From: WJLY01 sp964399265
Lineage (GTDB): Bacteria; Joyebacterota; Joyebacteria; Joyebacterales; Joyebacteraceae
Length of the DNA stretch: 64,000 nucleotides
Assembly (NCBI GenBank): GCA_964399265.1
Contig: CAYNQF010000002.1
Location: forward strand, 7,024-71,023
Direction: 5' to 3'
Shown here: piece by piece, positions 24,499 to 33,201 of the stretch
Layout: each line of letters begins with the position of its first letter
Position numbering within the stretch: position 1 is the first letter of the stretch
The notes under the pieces: generated by a model
Database searches by the model: none
The model's input: only the letters and a program-made list of their open reading frames with translations
Told to the model about the DNA's origin: nothing
Position numbers and translations under genes: made by a program

Positions 24499-25605
24499 CT
24501 AGAACGGCAGACCGTACCAGCATCCTCGTTCGCCGCAGTCTCCGCCCTCGAAGTCGCCCCAGACGACGGCATTGCCGACCACGTAGAAGCCGGCCGCGCC
24601 GACCTGGAATGGTCCGTAGCTGTCGCTCTGCACGTCATCGAGACCGACGTTGGCGTAGGGGTAGTGCGGCGGAGCTACCGAGTACTCTCCTTCGTACAGC
24701 GGCAGAGGCTCATCGCCGATGTAGAGATGTGTCTCGGTCATCGTGTAATCGCCGCACGTGGCCAACGTCACCATCGCCTGGCCGTAGAAATAGTCGACCA
24801 CCATCTCTCCAACGAGAGTGGCTTCGGCCAGATCGCACTCGACGGCGCCGACGTACAGGTCGAAGTGGTACGAACCATCGTAGGGTATGAAGTTCGTCCA
24901 GCCCCAGTGGTCAAAGTCCGGCAGGCCGTCGTTGTTCAGGTCCAGCTCGGCGAAGCATGTCGCGGCCTCGCAGCCGTACCCGAACGCGATCTCGGAGCCG
25001 TCATCATCGGGCGGTTCGGTGGGGTCGCAGATGAACTCGATGCCGAAGAACGTCGCCCAGTTGCCCTTGCTGACGATGCGGTAGCCGTCGCCCCAGCCGG
25101 TCTCCGTCTGGTAGCTACCGTCTCCGTTGTCCTTTCGGAGCGCAGCGTGGGCGGCCGCGAGCAGCTCTTCGCCGCACAGCCCCGCCTCGCCTCCGAACTC
25201 ATCGAGCGGCACGATGAACGTGTACGTGGTCTCGCCCGTGATGTCGCCTGCGTTGTATGGGAAGTTGCCGACCTTCGGGTTGCCCTTGTTGGTCTGCGGC
25301 ATGTCGTTGAGCGACTGGCCGACCCACAGGTGGGCTTCGACGAGTTCCCATCCGTTCGCGGTGTTGTAAGTGACCCAGAGTTCCTCGGTCTCTCCGCTGT
25401 CGACTATCTCGAGGCACACGGTGCCGGCGTCGATCGTCTGACCCGCGAAGAGCGTGGTGCAGTACTGCCCCTGCGTCCCGTTGACGCCATAGACCGACAG
25501 CGTCGAGAGCACGCTCAACGGAGCGATCGGGCTCTCCTGGCTGCAGCCTACGATGCCGACGGACAACAGGACTGCGAACACAACGAGCGCCAACTTGGCC
25601 TTCAT
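24499..25605 (-). CDS. Lipoprotein with duplicated beta domain, function unknown
   Basis: This 368-residue lipoprotein starts at the ATG at 25605 after GGGAGGAG. The signal peptide ends in a lipobox (GIVGC, Cys at about residue 20). The mature part has two related halves; compare LWVTYNTANGWELVEAHLWV plus PKVGNFPY with YTMTETHLYIGDEPLPL plus PHYPYANVG. Each half resembles the short beta domain found in secreted proteins of marine bacteria, with conserved Thr/Glu-x-His-Leu and Pro-Gly/Ala-x-Phe/Val positions. It has about ten cysteines. It is tandem with the omptin gene (36 nt apart) and may be cotranscribed. No enzymatic motif is visible. Confidence 0.78.
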   Translation of the reverse strand: MKAKLALVVFAVLLSVGIVGCSQESPIAPLSVLSTLSVYGVNGTQGQYCTTLFAGQTIDAGTVCLEIVDSGETEELWVTYNTANGWELVEAHLWVGQSLNDMPQTNKGNPKVGNFPYNAGDITGETTYTFIVPLDEFGGEAGLCGEELLAAAHAALRKDNGDGSYQTETGWGDGYRIVSKGNWATFFGIEFICDPTEPPDDDGSEIAFGYGCEAATCFAELDLNNDGLPDFDHWGWTNFIPYDGSYHFDLYVGAVECDLAEATLVGEMVVDYFYGQAMVTLATCGDYTMTETHLYIGDEPLPLYEGEYSVAPPHYPYANVGLDDVQSDSYGPFQVGAAGFYVVGNAVVWGDFEGGDCGERGCWYGLPF

Positions 25606-25636
25606 GGGTGCTCCTCCCTGATGAAGTCTACAGGCC

Positions 25637-25726
25637 AAACCGCCGGCCGCACCTGTAACAAGCCGCGCGGCTCGATGCCTTCACTGCAATAGGCGGGCCA
25701 TTCGCTTGTCGCATAGCCGGCGGTTT
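25637..25726. repeat. Inverted repeat AAACCGCCGGC...GCCGGCGGTTT
   Basis: Perfect 11-bp arms at 25637-25647 and 25716-25726 flank a 68-nt loop, in the 212-nt gap between the amylase stop and the lipoprotein start. It could be a terminator-like structure or a regulatory site; nothing decides. Confidence 0.5.
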
Positions 25727-25817
25727 CAGGGAGTGTTCATCGCGGGCGGAATTCAGTAGTGAGGGGCGGGTCGCTGTGCCGCCGGGGGCGCTGCATTGCG
25801 CGGCGCTGGAGAAAGTC

Positions 25818-28058
25818 CTACTTAACGAGCATGACCTTGGAGGTCCGGGTCTCGTCCCCGGCCTCCAGGCGAACAAAGTACATGCCCGCGGCCACCGGGT
25901 TCCCCTCGCCGTCGACTCCGCTCCAGCCCGTCTCGTGTGGGCCTCCGGACTGCGTTCCGTCCTCTAGGACCGCGACTTCGCGTCCCGCGACGTCATAGAT
26001 GCCTAGCCGGACATGCATGCGGAACGGCAGCGAGTACTGGATGGTCGTTGACGGCGTGAACGGGTTGGGGTAGCTCTGCTCCAGCCTGAGGCTCGAGCCT
26101 TCTCCTTCGTCTCCGTCGTCGGTTCCGGTGGTGTCCGCGAACTCGTAGACGGCGACTTGGTAGCCCGACAAGTGGAAGCCTCCCACCTCGTAGTCGGCAT
26201 TGACCGTTACGTTCAGCGTGTCGCCGGGGTCCAGCAGGTTGACGAGCGTATGCTCGCCCGGGGCCAGACTCTGCGACGACCCGGTCAGGTTGACGCTCCC
26301 GAAGGCACTCGAAGAAGTGTTGGCGAGGCAGAGCACCGTCTGCTGCTCGTCGCTTCGGACGAACGCCAGGACGGGAGAGTCCGATGTTCCCAGCGGCACG
26401 TGCACACCCCTGCGGAGGGCGGGGGATTCGTTGCGGACGGCTATGAGTTCCTGATACCAGCGAAGCAGGGACCCGGAGTCCTGTAGTTCCGTCGCAACAT
26501 TGTAGTCTACATAGTTGGAGTTGACCGCCCGCCATGGGGTTCCGGTAGTGAAGCCGGCATTCGCGCCCGCGGTCCACTGCATGGGAGTCCTGATGTTCAG
26601 GTGGTCGCCTGCTCCCGTCATCCCGATCTCCTCGCCGTAGTAGACGAACGGGATGCCCGGCAGCGTCATGCAAATGCCCGCCGCGACCTTCGCCTTTCCT
26701 TCGCTCTCACCCAATACGCTGAACGTGCGGTCCTGGTCGTGGTTGGTGAGGAACGTTCCCCACTGCAGATACGGGTAGACGTGATAGACCTCGTTCGCCT
26801 TGTAGCCGAGCGCGCCAGCGTCGCCCCAGTTGACCGCGTTCAGCATTGAGTAGGAGAGGTCGAACTCGAAGCAGAAGTCGATCCTGTCGTCGGTCACGTA
26901 CTGCTGGACGATGCTAGTCGACGTCCACGCCTCGCCGACCGTCATCGCGTCCGGCCTTACGGCCTCGATGTACGTGTTGAAGTCGTGCCAGAACTCGAGC
27001 GTCTCCGGCGTGTTCTGAAGCTGGTCCCCGTCCTCGATGATGTAGAGCACCGCGTCGAGGCGGAACCCGTCGACACCGATCGTGTCCAGCCAGTACGCCG
27101 CGGTCTGGAACATGCTGTCCTTGACCGCCGGCGTCCGGTAGTTCAGGTCGGGCATGTCTCCGCCGAACAGCCCGTAGTACCAGTCCGAGCCGTCTCTGTG
27201 CCATACCTGCTGGCCCCAGGGACCCGTCTGGTCGGGGTCGTAGGACGACCATCGGAAGAAGTCGCGGTACTGCGCGTCTCCGGCGGCCGACTGCACGAAC
27301 CACGGGTGCTCGTCGGAGCAGTGGTTCATGACGTAATCGATGATGACCTTGATGCCACGCGCATGCGCGGCCGCGAGGAACGTCCTGAAGTCGTCCATGG
27401 TCCCGTAGTCGGGATTGATAGAGCGATAGTCGACGGAGTCGTATCCGTGGTAGCTAGGGGAGTCGTTGATCGGCATGAGCCATATGCCGGTGATGCCTAG
27501 GTCGTCATGCGTGGACGGGTCACCGTCGTTCAGGTAGTCGAGCTTCTGCGTCAGTCCCTGGAAGTCGCCTGTGCCGTCACCGTCGCTGTCGTAGAAGCTC
27601 CTGACGAAGATCTCGTAGAAGACCCTGTCATTCCACCAGTGCAGCTCGCCCACGCCTCCGTTGGGCGCAAGGTCGTTGTACCAAACGAGTATCGTGTCGT
27701 TGTTCGATGGCACCGTGTAGAACCGGTTGTTGCCGACGCCCGGGAACTCCTCTGTTCCGTCCCACTCTCCGTTCATCCGGAACTTGTACTCGATCTGTTC
27801 GTATGGGGTGAAACCCGACACGGTGACTCCGTATATCGTGTCGCCGTCGGCGTCGGAGAGAGGGGTGAGAGGGTCCGTCCCCCAGTCATTGAAGGTGCCC
27901 GCGACGTCTACGAAGTCGGTCGCCGGGTCGAAGTTGCCAATCTCGACCTGATAAGACATCCGGACGCGGAAGGTGATATCGACCGCGTGTGCGCTCGAGA
28001 CGAACAGGAGCGCCAGCAGCACGGCTGCCGCGGCGGCCCTCAGGTGCGTTCTGTTCAT
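25818..28058 (-). CDS. Exported GH13 alpha-amylase family enzyme with sorting tail
   Basis: This 746-residue secreted glycoside hydrolase starts at the ATG at 28058 (signal MNRTHLRAAAAAVLLALL to SSAHA). An N-terminal E-set/starch-binding-like domain (FVDVAGTFNDWG, about 30-120) precedes the GH13 barrel. All four GH13 signatures are present: DYVMNH, GFRLDA with nucleophile D335, GEAW with acid/base E376, and FLTNHDQ with D441. A C-terminal beta domain and the FlgD/T9SS-like tail follow (SYPNPFTPSTTIQYSLP to SKVMLVK). It should cleave alpha-1,4 glucans outside the cell; exact specificity is unclear. Divergently oriented from the beta-helix gene. Confidence 0.93.
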   Translation of the reverse strand: MNRTHLRAAAAAVLLALLFVSSAHAVDITFRVRMSYQVEIGNFDPATDFVDVAGTFNDWGTDPLTPLSDADGDTIYGVTVSGFTPYEQIEYKFRMNGEWDGTEEFPGVGNNRFYTVPSNNDTILVWYNDLAPNGGVGELHWWNDRVFYEIFVRSFYDSDGDGTGDFQGLTQKLDYLNDGDPSTHDDLGITGIWLMPINDSPSYHGYDSVDYRSINPDYGTMDDFRTFLAAAHARGIKVIIDYVMNHCSDEHPWFVQSAAGDAQYRDFFRWSSYDPDQTGPWGQQVWHRDGSDWYYGLFGGDMPDLNYRTPAVKDSMFQTAAYWLDTIGVDGFRLDAVLYIIEDGDQLQNTPETLEFWHDFNTYIEAVRPDAMTVGEAWTSTSIVQQYVTDDRIDFCFEFDLSYSMLNAVNWGDAGALGYKANEVYHVYPYLQWGTFLTNHDQDRTFSVLGESEGKAKVAAGICMTLPGIPFVYYGEEIGMTGAGDHLNIRTPMQWTAGANAGFTTGTPWRAVNSNYVDYNVATELQDSGSLLRWYQELIAVRNESPALRRGVHVPLGTSDSPVLAFVRSDEQQTVLCLANTSSSAFGSVNLTGSSQSLAPGEHTLVNLLDPGDTLNVTVNADYEVGGFHLSGYQVAVYEFADTTGTDDGDEGEGSSLRLEQSYPNPFTPSTTIQYSLPFRMHVRLGIYDVAGREVAVLEDGTQSGGPHETGWSGVDGEGNPVAAGMYFVRLEAGDETRTSKVMLVK

Positions 28059-28112
28059 CGGCGTTCCAGACCTTGTGTTGGGGATGAAGGCCAAGTTGCG
28101 TGTCTGCATACC

Positions 28113-28118
28113 ATTATA
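28113..28118 (-). promoter_or_regulatory. -10 element of the amylase promoter
   Basis: A consensus TATAAT on the minus strand, 55 bp upstream of the start; the -35 is poor. Three 21-bp repeats lie about 50 bp further upstream. Confidence 0.5.
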
Positions 28119-28168
28119 CACCACATCCGCTCCCTCACACGGTCGTACCTGCGCCGGGCCATCGTCGC

Positions 28169-28231
28169 GGCGCAGCGACATGACCTGGCGGTACAGCGAC
28201 AGGGCCTCGCGGCGCGCCGACAGGGCCCAGC
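28169..28231. repeat. Three 21-bp direct repeats in the divergent promoter region
   Basis: Units at 28169, 28190 and 28211 share GG(C/T)(G/A)C(A/G)(G/C)CGACA followed by a CC and GC. The period is exactly 21 bp, two helical turns. They lie between the amylase -10 and the beta-helix gene promoter. Confidence 0.65.
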
Positions 28232-28274
28232 CGTCGGCCGCTGCGGCAGCGGGGGCGGTCGTCCGTGCGGTGCG

Positions 28275-28303
28275 TTGACATAGCTCGGGTCCGGTGGAAT
28301 ACT
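28275..28303 (+). promoter_or_regulatory. Promoter of the beta-helix gene
   Basis: TTGACA (28275-28280), 17 bp, AATACT (28298-28303). The TTGACATAG start is the same as in the promoter at 9758. Confidence 0.75.
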
Positions 28304-28348
28304 GAATGCTGGTGCTCGTCCCGCCTGCTGCCGAAAGGGGGCCGTCCG

Positions 28349-29509
28349 ATGACCAGACCTCTCTTCCTCTCACTCCTTCTCGCCCTTGTCTCGGCCGTTC
28401 AGGCCAACGCGAGTCTCATCGTCGTGGACCAGTCCGGAACCGGCGACTTCACAACGATCTCGGAGGGCGTCGGCGTGGCGGTCGTCGGCGACACGGTGCT
28501 CGTCATGCCGGGCGTCTACACGGGTCCGCTCAACCGCAACATCGAGATGCACTACCTGATGGTCACGGCACCGGGCGGACCCGGGATCACGACCATAGAC
28601 TGCGAGCACGCTGGGTACGCGTTCTATGCGTGGAACACAAGCATATCCGGGTTCACGGTCAGGCACGGCGTGGGCGTGCCTGAGGTGCAGTTCGGCGCCG
28701 TGTTCATCAGGGACGGGGAGCTGTCCGACTGCGTTCTGGAGGACAACGACTGCATGGGTCTCGTGACCTACGGCGGCAGCTCGATCACCGACTGTGTCTT
28801 CAGAGGCAATACGGACTACGGTGTGGAGCTGGGTCCGGAGGGGCTCATGGGCAGGAGCATGGTCAGCGACTGCCTCTTCGAAGGGAACGCGAGAGGCCTG
28901 CATGTCTACATGCCGGACACCGGCAGGCCCATTCCACCGCGCTGGATCCTGGACTGCACCTTCATCGACAACGGTCTGCCTGTGGTCGCGGCCTACTACA
29001 CGAGCCCGGTTGTTCAGAGGTGCGTTATCGCGGGCAACTACGGCAGCGGCAGCTGCATCGCATTGACGGCGAGCTACTGCGAACTGCGGCAGTGCACCAT
29101 CGTCGGCAACGAGAGCAGCTCGGGAGCCGTCTTCCAGTTCGCCTCCGACGTGCACTACGACTGCGGCTGCTCGATAGCGTACAGCATCGTCGCCTTCAAC
29201 TCGTGTCAGCAGCTGGCCGGCGGCATTCCCGGAGATTCCGCGTTCTCGAACGACTGCGTTTTCGGGAACGCGTGGGGGGACACATTCCCTGGTGACCTGA
29301 ACTCGTCCGGCGTCGTCGCAGAGGATCCGCTGTTCTGCGACATGGACGCCGGCGACTACACGCTGTGCAGCAACTCACCCTGCCTTGCCGAGAACGAGCC
29401 CGAGGCCGTGGCCATGGGCGCATTCCCCGACGCGGCCGGGTGCCCCGCGTGCAACGGCTCACCGGTCCTCGACATCTCATGGGGAGTCATAAAGGCGCTG
29501 TTCAGGTAG
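28349..29509 (+). CDS. Exported beta-helix protein ending in a WGxIKxxFR tail
   Basis: This 386-residue protein starts at the ATG at 28349 after AAAGGGGG. The signal peptide MTRPLFLSLLLALVSAVQANA is followed by a right-handed parallel beta-helix. The helix opens with DQSGTGDFTTISEGV and VLVMPGVYTG, then has repeated rungs such as ISDC-type SITDCVFRGNTDYGVEL, MVSDCLFEGNARGLHV and VVQRCVIAGNYGSG. It resembles polysaccharide-binding or lyase-like helices, but no catalytic set is identifiable. It ends exactly with GSPVLDISWGVIKALFR, the third example of this tail in the window. The MFS transporter gene begins 11 nt later, so the two are probably cotranscribed. Confidence 0.87.
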   Translation: MTRPLFLSLLLALVSAVQANASLIVVDQSGTGDFTTISEGVGVAVVGDTVLVMPGVYTGPLNRNIEMHYLMVTAPGGPGITTIDCEHAGYAFYAWNTSISGFTVRHGVGVPEVQFGAVFIRDGELSDCVLEDNDCMGLVTYGGSSITDCVFRGNTDYGVELGPEGLMGRSMVSDCLFEGNARGLHVYMPDTGRPIPPRWILDCTFIDNGLPVVAAYYTSPVVQRCVIAGNYGSGSCIALTASYCELRQCTIVGNESSSGAVFQFASDVHYDCGCSIAYSIVAFNSCQQLAGGIPGDSAFSNDCVFGNAWGDTFPGDLNSSGVVAEDPLFCDMDAGDYTLCSNSPCLAENEPEAVAMGAFPDAAGCPACNGSPVLDISWGVIKALFR

Positions 29510-29520
29510 GTCCCGAGCAC

Positions 29521-30741
29521 ATGGACGAGGGGGCACGAGTGGGCGTCTGGCAGAGACTCGGCGCGAGCAGGGAGCTGCTCGCGCTGTCCTTCGCCCGGAT
29601 GGGCGATGGCGTGGGCAACAGCATACTCTTCGTGGTCATTCCGCTCTACATCTCCAAGCTGTCGGCGCCGCTGTTTCCGTATCCGGCGACCGTGCGGGCG
29701 GGGATCCTGGTCTCGCTCTTCGGACTCGTCTTCGGCATCACCCAGCCGTTGACGGGCGCTCTCGTCGACCGCCTCAACCGCAGGAAACCATTCGTGCTCG
29801 GAGGACTTCTTCTCCTGGCCGCCGCGACGGCCGCGTACACCTTGACCGAGCGATACGCATGGACGCTCGTCATTCGGGCGCTGCAAGGACTAGGGATGGC
29901 GGTGGCTCTCCCCGCGACGATGGCCATTCTGACCAACACAACGCGGCGCGAGTCGCGCGGCGGTGCCATGGGCATCTTCAGCACCTTCCGTGTGGCCAGT
30001 CTGGCAGTCGGTCCCCTGATGGGTGGGTATGTCTACGACCGCTTTGGGTTCAATGCGACCTTCTACACGGGCGCGGCGTTTATCCTCCTCGGGTTTCTCT
30101 TCGTTCAGATGTGGGTCAGAGAGGTGAGGGCCGTCGTCGGCGATGAGCAGAGAAAGACCGTGAGGGTCTTTGATCGGCGGCTGCTTTCGCGTCCCATCCT
30201 CTCGCTCGGTCTCGGGACTTTCGTGATGGCGAGTTCCATCGCGATGATCGTTCCGCTGGAGCAGATCTTCAACGCCAGGTTCGGAACGACGGCAACGGTG
30301 TTCGGTCTCGCGTTCAGCTCTCTGCTCGTTGCGAGGCTGCTGGTCCAGATACCTCTGGGTCATCTTTCGGATGAACGAGGACGCAAGCGGCTCATCGTCG
30401 GGGGGCTGGCGCTCCTCACCGTGTCGCTGTTGCCGATGGGATTCGTCAACGCCATGTGGCAGCTCATCGTGCTTCGGGTGGTGCAGGGTGTTGCCACCGG
30501 GGCGGTGGCCGCGCCGACCTTCGCCCTGGCGGGCGACCTCTCTTCGGCGGGAGGAGAGGGGCGTCAGATGAGCATCGTTACGATGGGCTTCGGACTCGGC
30601 GTCTCGATGGGAACGCTGGCGGCCGGCATCCTCGCCGTCTACTGGCTGCCGCTCCCGTTCCTCGTGGCTGCTGCTGCGAGCGTAGTGGCGGCGTGGGTGG
30701 TCCAGCGCAATGTGCCGGAGACTGTGATCGTCCAAGCGTGA
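29521..30741 (+). CDS. Major facilitator superfamily transporter
   Basis: This 406-residue inner-membrane protein has about twelve hydrophobic segments. The family loop motif is seen twice, as DRLNRRKPF (after TM2) and HLSDERGRKR (after TM8). The start is the ATG at 29521 after AGGTAGG, 11 nt downstream of the beta-helix gene. MFS carriers move small solutes by proton-coupled or facilitated exchange; a sugar or drug efflux role is possible, and the polysaccharide-related neighbours favour sugar. Direction and substrate cannot be read from sequence. Confidence 0.9.
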   Translation: MDEGARVGVWQRLGASRELLALSFARMGDGVGNSILFVVIPLYISKLSAPLFPYPATVRAGILVSLFGLVFGITQPLTGALVDRLNRRKPFVLGGLLLLAAATAAYTLTERYAWTLVIRALQGLGMAVALPATMAILTNTTRRESRGGAMGIFSTFRVASLAVGPLMGGYVYDRFGFNATFYTGAAFILLGFLFVQMWVREVRAVVGDEQRKTVRVFDRRLLSRPILSLGLGTFVMASSIAMIVPLEQIFNARFGTTATVFGLAFSSLLVARLLVQIPLGHLSDERGRKRLIVGGLALLTVSLLPMGFVNAMWQLIVLRVVQGVATGAVAAPTFALAGDLSSAGGEGRQMSIVTMGFGLGVSMGTLAAGILAVYWLPLPFLVAAAASVVAAWVVQRNVPETVIVQA

Positions 30742-30825
30742 GGACCGTCTCCCATCTTGGCCGCGCCGCTGAGCCACGACGCCGACGGGCCTGCGACAGG
30801 CGCCCGGGCGCAGGTCCTGCGCGCC

Positions 30826-30854
30826 TTGAGAACGCCGCCATTTCATGCTAAAAT
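30826..30854 (+). promoter_or_regulatory. Promoter of the GH27/36-like gene
   Basis: TTGAGA (30826-30831), 17 bp, TAAAAT (30849-30854), 39 bp upstream of the start codon. Confidence 0.75.
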
Positions 30855-30892
30855 CTACAGATGAGGCTCTTTATGCCTGCGTAGGGAGGATC

Positions 30893-33115
30893 ATGCTCCG
30901 ACGATCTCCTGCACTGCTTGCCATGCTGTTGCTGCTCGCCGTCGCGTCGTCGTCGGGGGCGGCCAATCCGTACAACGCACAGCTCTACTGGAGCGTCTAC
31001 GAGAACCTCTTCCTGAAAGACCAGGCCGGGGTCTCCGACGTCTACATCTCCGAATCTGAGCTTGCCGCCAACGTCGATTGGGTGGAGGCCAACCTCAAGG
31101 ACCTCGGCTATACGACCGTGTGCATGGACGGTTGGGGCGACGTGTCGCAGGTCGACGAGAACGGCTACCGCACTTCCCACTCGAGCCACTGGACGCACGA
31201 CTACGCCTGGTGGGCCGCCGAGCTCCAGAGTCGCGGGATGAACCTCGGGATGTACGACAACCCGCTCTGGATCCACATGAACGCGGTGGAGGACGGCGCC
31301 CTCGTCGTCGGCACCGACATACCCGTGGGCAGCCTCGTCGACTACGACGAGAACGCGCTCTGGTTCACCTGGGTCCAGGTCGACCGGCCCGGTGCAGAGG
31401 AGTACGTGAAGGGCTGCATCCAGCACTACGCCGACATGGGGATCAGATATCTGAGGGTCGACTTCCTGTCGTGGTTCGAGACGGGGTACGACCGGAACAT
31501 GGGGACGGTCGGACCGTCACGGCCGCACGAGTACTACGTGACGGCGCTCCGTTGGATGCGCGAGGCCTGCGACGCAAACGGCGTGTACCTGAGTCTCGTG
31601 ATGCCCAACATGTTCAACGAGGCGGAGGTAGAGAGGCGGTACGGGCACTCCACCAGGATCAACGAAGATTGCTGGACCGGAGCCTGGTGGAGGTTCAGCG
31701 ACAAGGACCGCGGGATACGCTTTCCCGAGTGGTCGCAGTACTCGACGGCCCTCGACGGATACACCTACTGGTCCCACATCGCGGGACGCGACTCCGTTGA
31801 CCTTGACGGTGACTTCATCCGTCTCAACACGTTCGAGAGCGACAGCGAGAAGAGGAGCGTCGTGTCGGCGCACCTGATGGCCGGCGGTCCGGTGTCGATC
31901 GCGGACCAGTACGACACCATCGGCGACGACCTCTGGCTGTACCAGAACGACGAGATGCTGGCGCTCAACCATGACGGGTTCACCGGCGCGCCCCTTACGA
32001 ACGATCCCACTGACGAACGGAGCCAGGTGTGGACGGGTCAGATGTCGAACGGCGACTGGATCGTGGGGCTCTTCAACCGCGAGACTTCGATCCAGACGCG
32101 GTCGCTCGACTTCTCGGACCTTGGCATTGCGGGGGAGGCGTGCGTCCGGGACCTCTGGCAGCACGCGAGTCTGGGCTCGATGTCGTCGCTGACGGCGGAC
32201 TTGGCGCCGCACGGTTGTCTGATCGCGAAGGTGAGGCAGGACGGCTGCAACTGCGACCGTCAGACCATCACGTTCGAGCCGATCGGCGACGTCGAGTACG
32301 GCGTCCCGGACTTCGAGCCGGACGCGACGGCCGACTCAGGGCTTCCCGTCGAGTTCGAGGTGGCGCTGGGCCCCGCGACCATCGTGGACGGCAAGGTGCA
32401 TCTGACCGGACATGCGGGGACCGTATCGGTCGTCGCCTATCAGCCGGGAGATGAGTCGCACTGCGCCGCGATGCCTGAGGTGCGGTCGTTCGAGGTCACC
32501 GGAGGACACCAGGACCAGATGTACGTGGCGGGCACGTTCACGGGCTGGAGCCCGAACATTCCGATGACGCTGGTCGACGACATCTGGGTCGCAGAGGACG
32601 TGTACATAGGCGCCGGCTACCAGGAGATGAAGTTCGCCAACACGAACGACTGGAGCGGCGACGACTGGGGCAACGCCGGCGGGCTGGCCGGGATCGCGCG
32701 GCTCGCGACGGGCGGCCAGCCGAACATCTCGTTCACCATGCCCGCGTCCGGGTCGTACGAGATCCGGTTCGACGACATACGTCTGGCCTACACGATCGGC
32801 GATGGCGGGACGAGCGTCGATGGCGATGCACACGGCAGGCTGATGCTGGAGCAGAACGTCCCCAATCCGTTCAACCCGCGGACCGAGATCCGCTACGAAC
32901 TCCCGGCGCCCGCCGGCGTCGATCTGACCGTCTACGACGTCTCGGGACGGTTGGTGCGCGAGCTCGTGTCCGGGGAGGCGCAGCGGGCAGGGGCGCACGC
33001 GGTCGAGTGGGACGGCGTCGACGCCGCCGGCCGGCGGGTCGGCTCGGGCGTCTACCTCTACCGCCTGGAGGTCGGGAGAGACGTCCTGTCCCGCCGGATG
33101 GTGCTGTTGGAGTAA
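30893..33115 (+). CDS. Exported GH27/36-like alpha-galactosidase-type glycosidase with E-set domain and sorting tail
   Basis: This 740-residue secreted enzyme starts at the ATG at 30893 after GGGAGGATC (signal MLRRSPALLAMLLLLAVASS). Residues about 25-330 form a clan GH-D type barrel. Candidate nucleophile is D190 in YLRVDFLSW and candidate acid/base is D259 in NEDCW; the strand order MDGWGD, GMNLGMYDNP and LVMPN fits. A C-terminal beta-sandwich ends near PHGCLIAKV. Next come a bacterial Ig-like segment (ITFEPIGDVEYGVPDFE), a starch-binding/E-set-like domain (MYVAGTFTGWSPNIP) and the FlgD/T9SS-like tail (NVPNPFNPRTEIRYELP to RRMVLLE). With galT in the window, alpha-galactoside use is plausible; the true substrate is unproven. 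Confidence 0.8.
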   Translation: MLRRSPALLAMLLLLAVASSSGAANPYNAQLYWSVYENLFLKDQAGVSDVYISESELAANVDWVEANLKDLGYTTVCMDGWGDVSQVDENGYRTSHSSHWTHDYAWWAAELQSRGMNLGMYDNPLWIHMNAVEDGALVVGTDIPVGSLVDYDENALWFTWVQVDRPGAEEYVKGCIQHYADMGIRYLRVDFLSWFETGYDRNMGTVGPSRPHEYYVTALRWMREACDANGVYLSLVMPNMFNEAEVERRYGHSTRINEDCWTGAWWRFSDKDRGIRFPEWSQYSTALDGYTYWSHIAGRDSVDLDGDFIRLNTFESDSEKRSVVSAHLMAGGPVSIADQYDTIGDDLWLYQNDEMLALNHDGFTGAPLTNDPTDERSQVWTGQMSNGDWIVGLFNRETSIQTRSLDFSDLGIAGEACVRDLWQHASLGSMSSLTADLAPHGCLIAKVRQDGCNCDRQTITFEPIGDVEYGVPDFEPDATADSGLPVEFEVALGPATIVDGKVHLTGHAGTVSVVAYQPGDESHCAAMPEVRSFEVTGGHQDQMYVAGTFTGWSPNIPMTLVDDIWVAEDVYIGAGYQEMKFANTNDWSGDDWGNAGGLAGIARLATGGQPNISFTMPASGSYEIRFDDIRLAYTIGDGGTSVDGDAHGRLMLEQNVPNPFNPRTEIRYELPAPAGVDLTVYDVSGRLVRELVSGEAQRAGAHAVEWDGVDAAGRRVGSGVYLYRLEVGRDVLSRRMVLLE

Positions 33116-33141
33116 GGGGGCTCCCGGAAACGGGAACCCCC
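33116..33141 (+). terminator. Terminator of the GH27/36-like gene
   Basis: GGGGG-c-TCCCG, loop GAAA, CGGGA-a-CCCCC, with one internal mismatch. It begins at the stop codon, between convergent genes, and may work in both directions. Confidence 0.65.
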
Positions 33142-33201
33142 CAGGTTCCCTCGCTACGATACTCGGTTGTGCCCGCCGCGCTCGCGGCCGCCCTGCATCA
33201 A

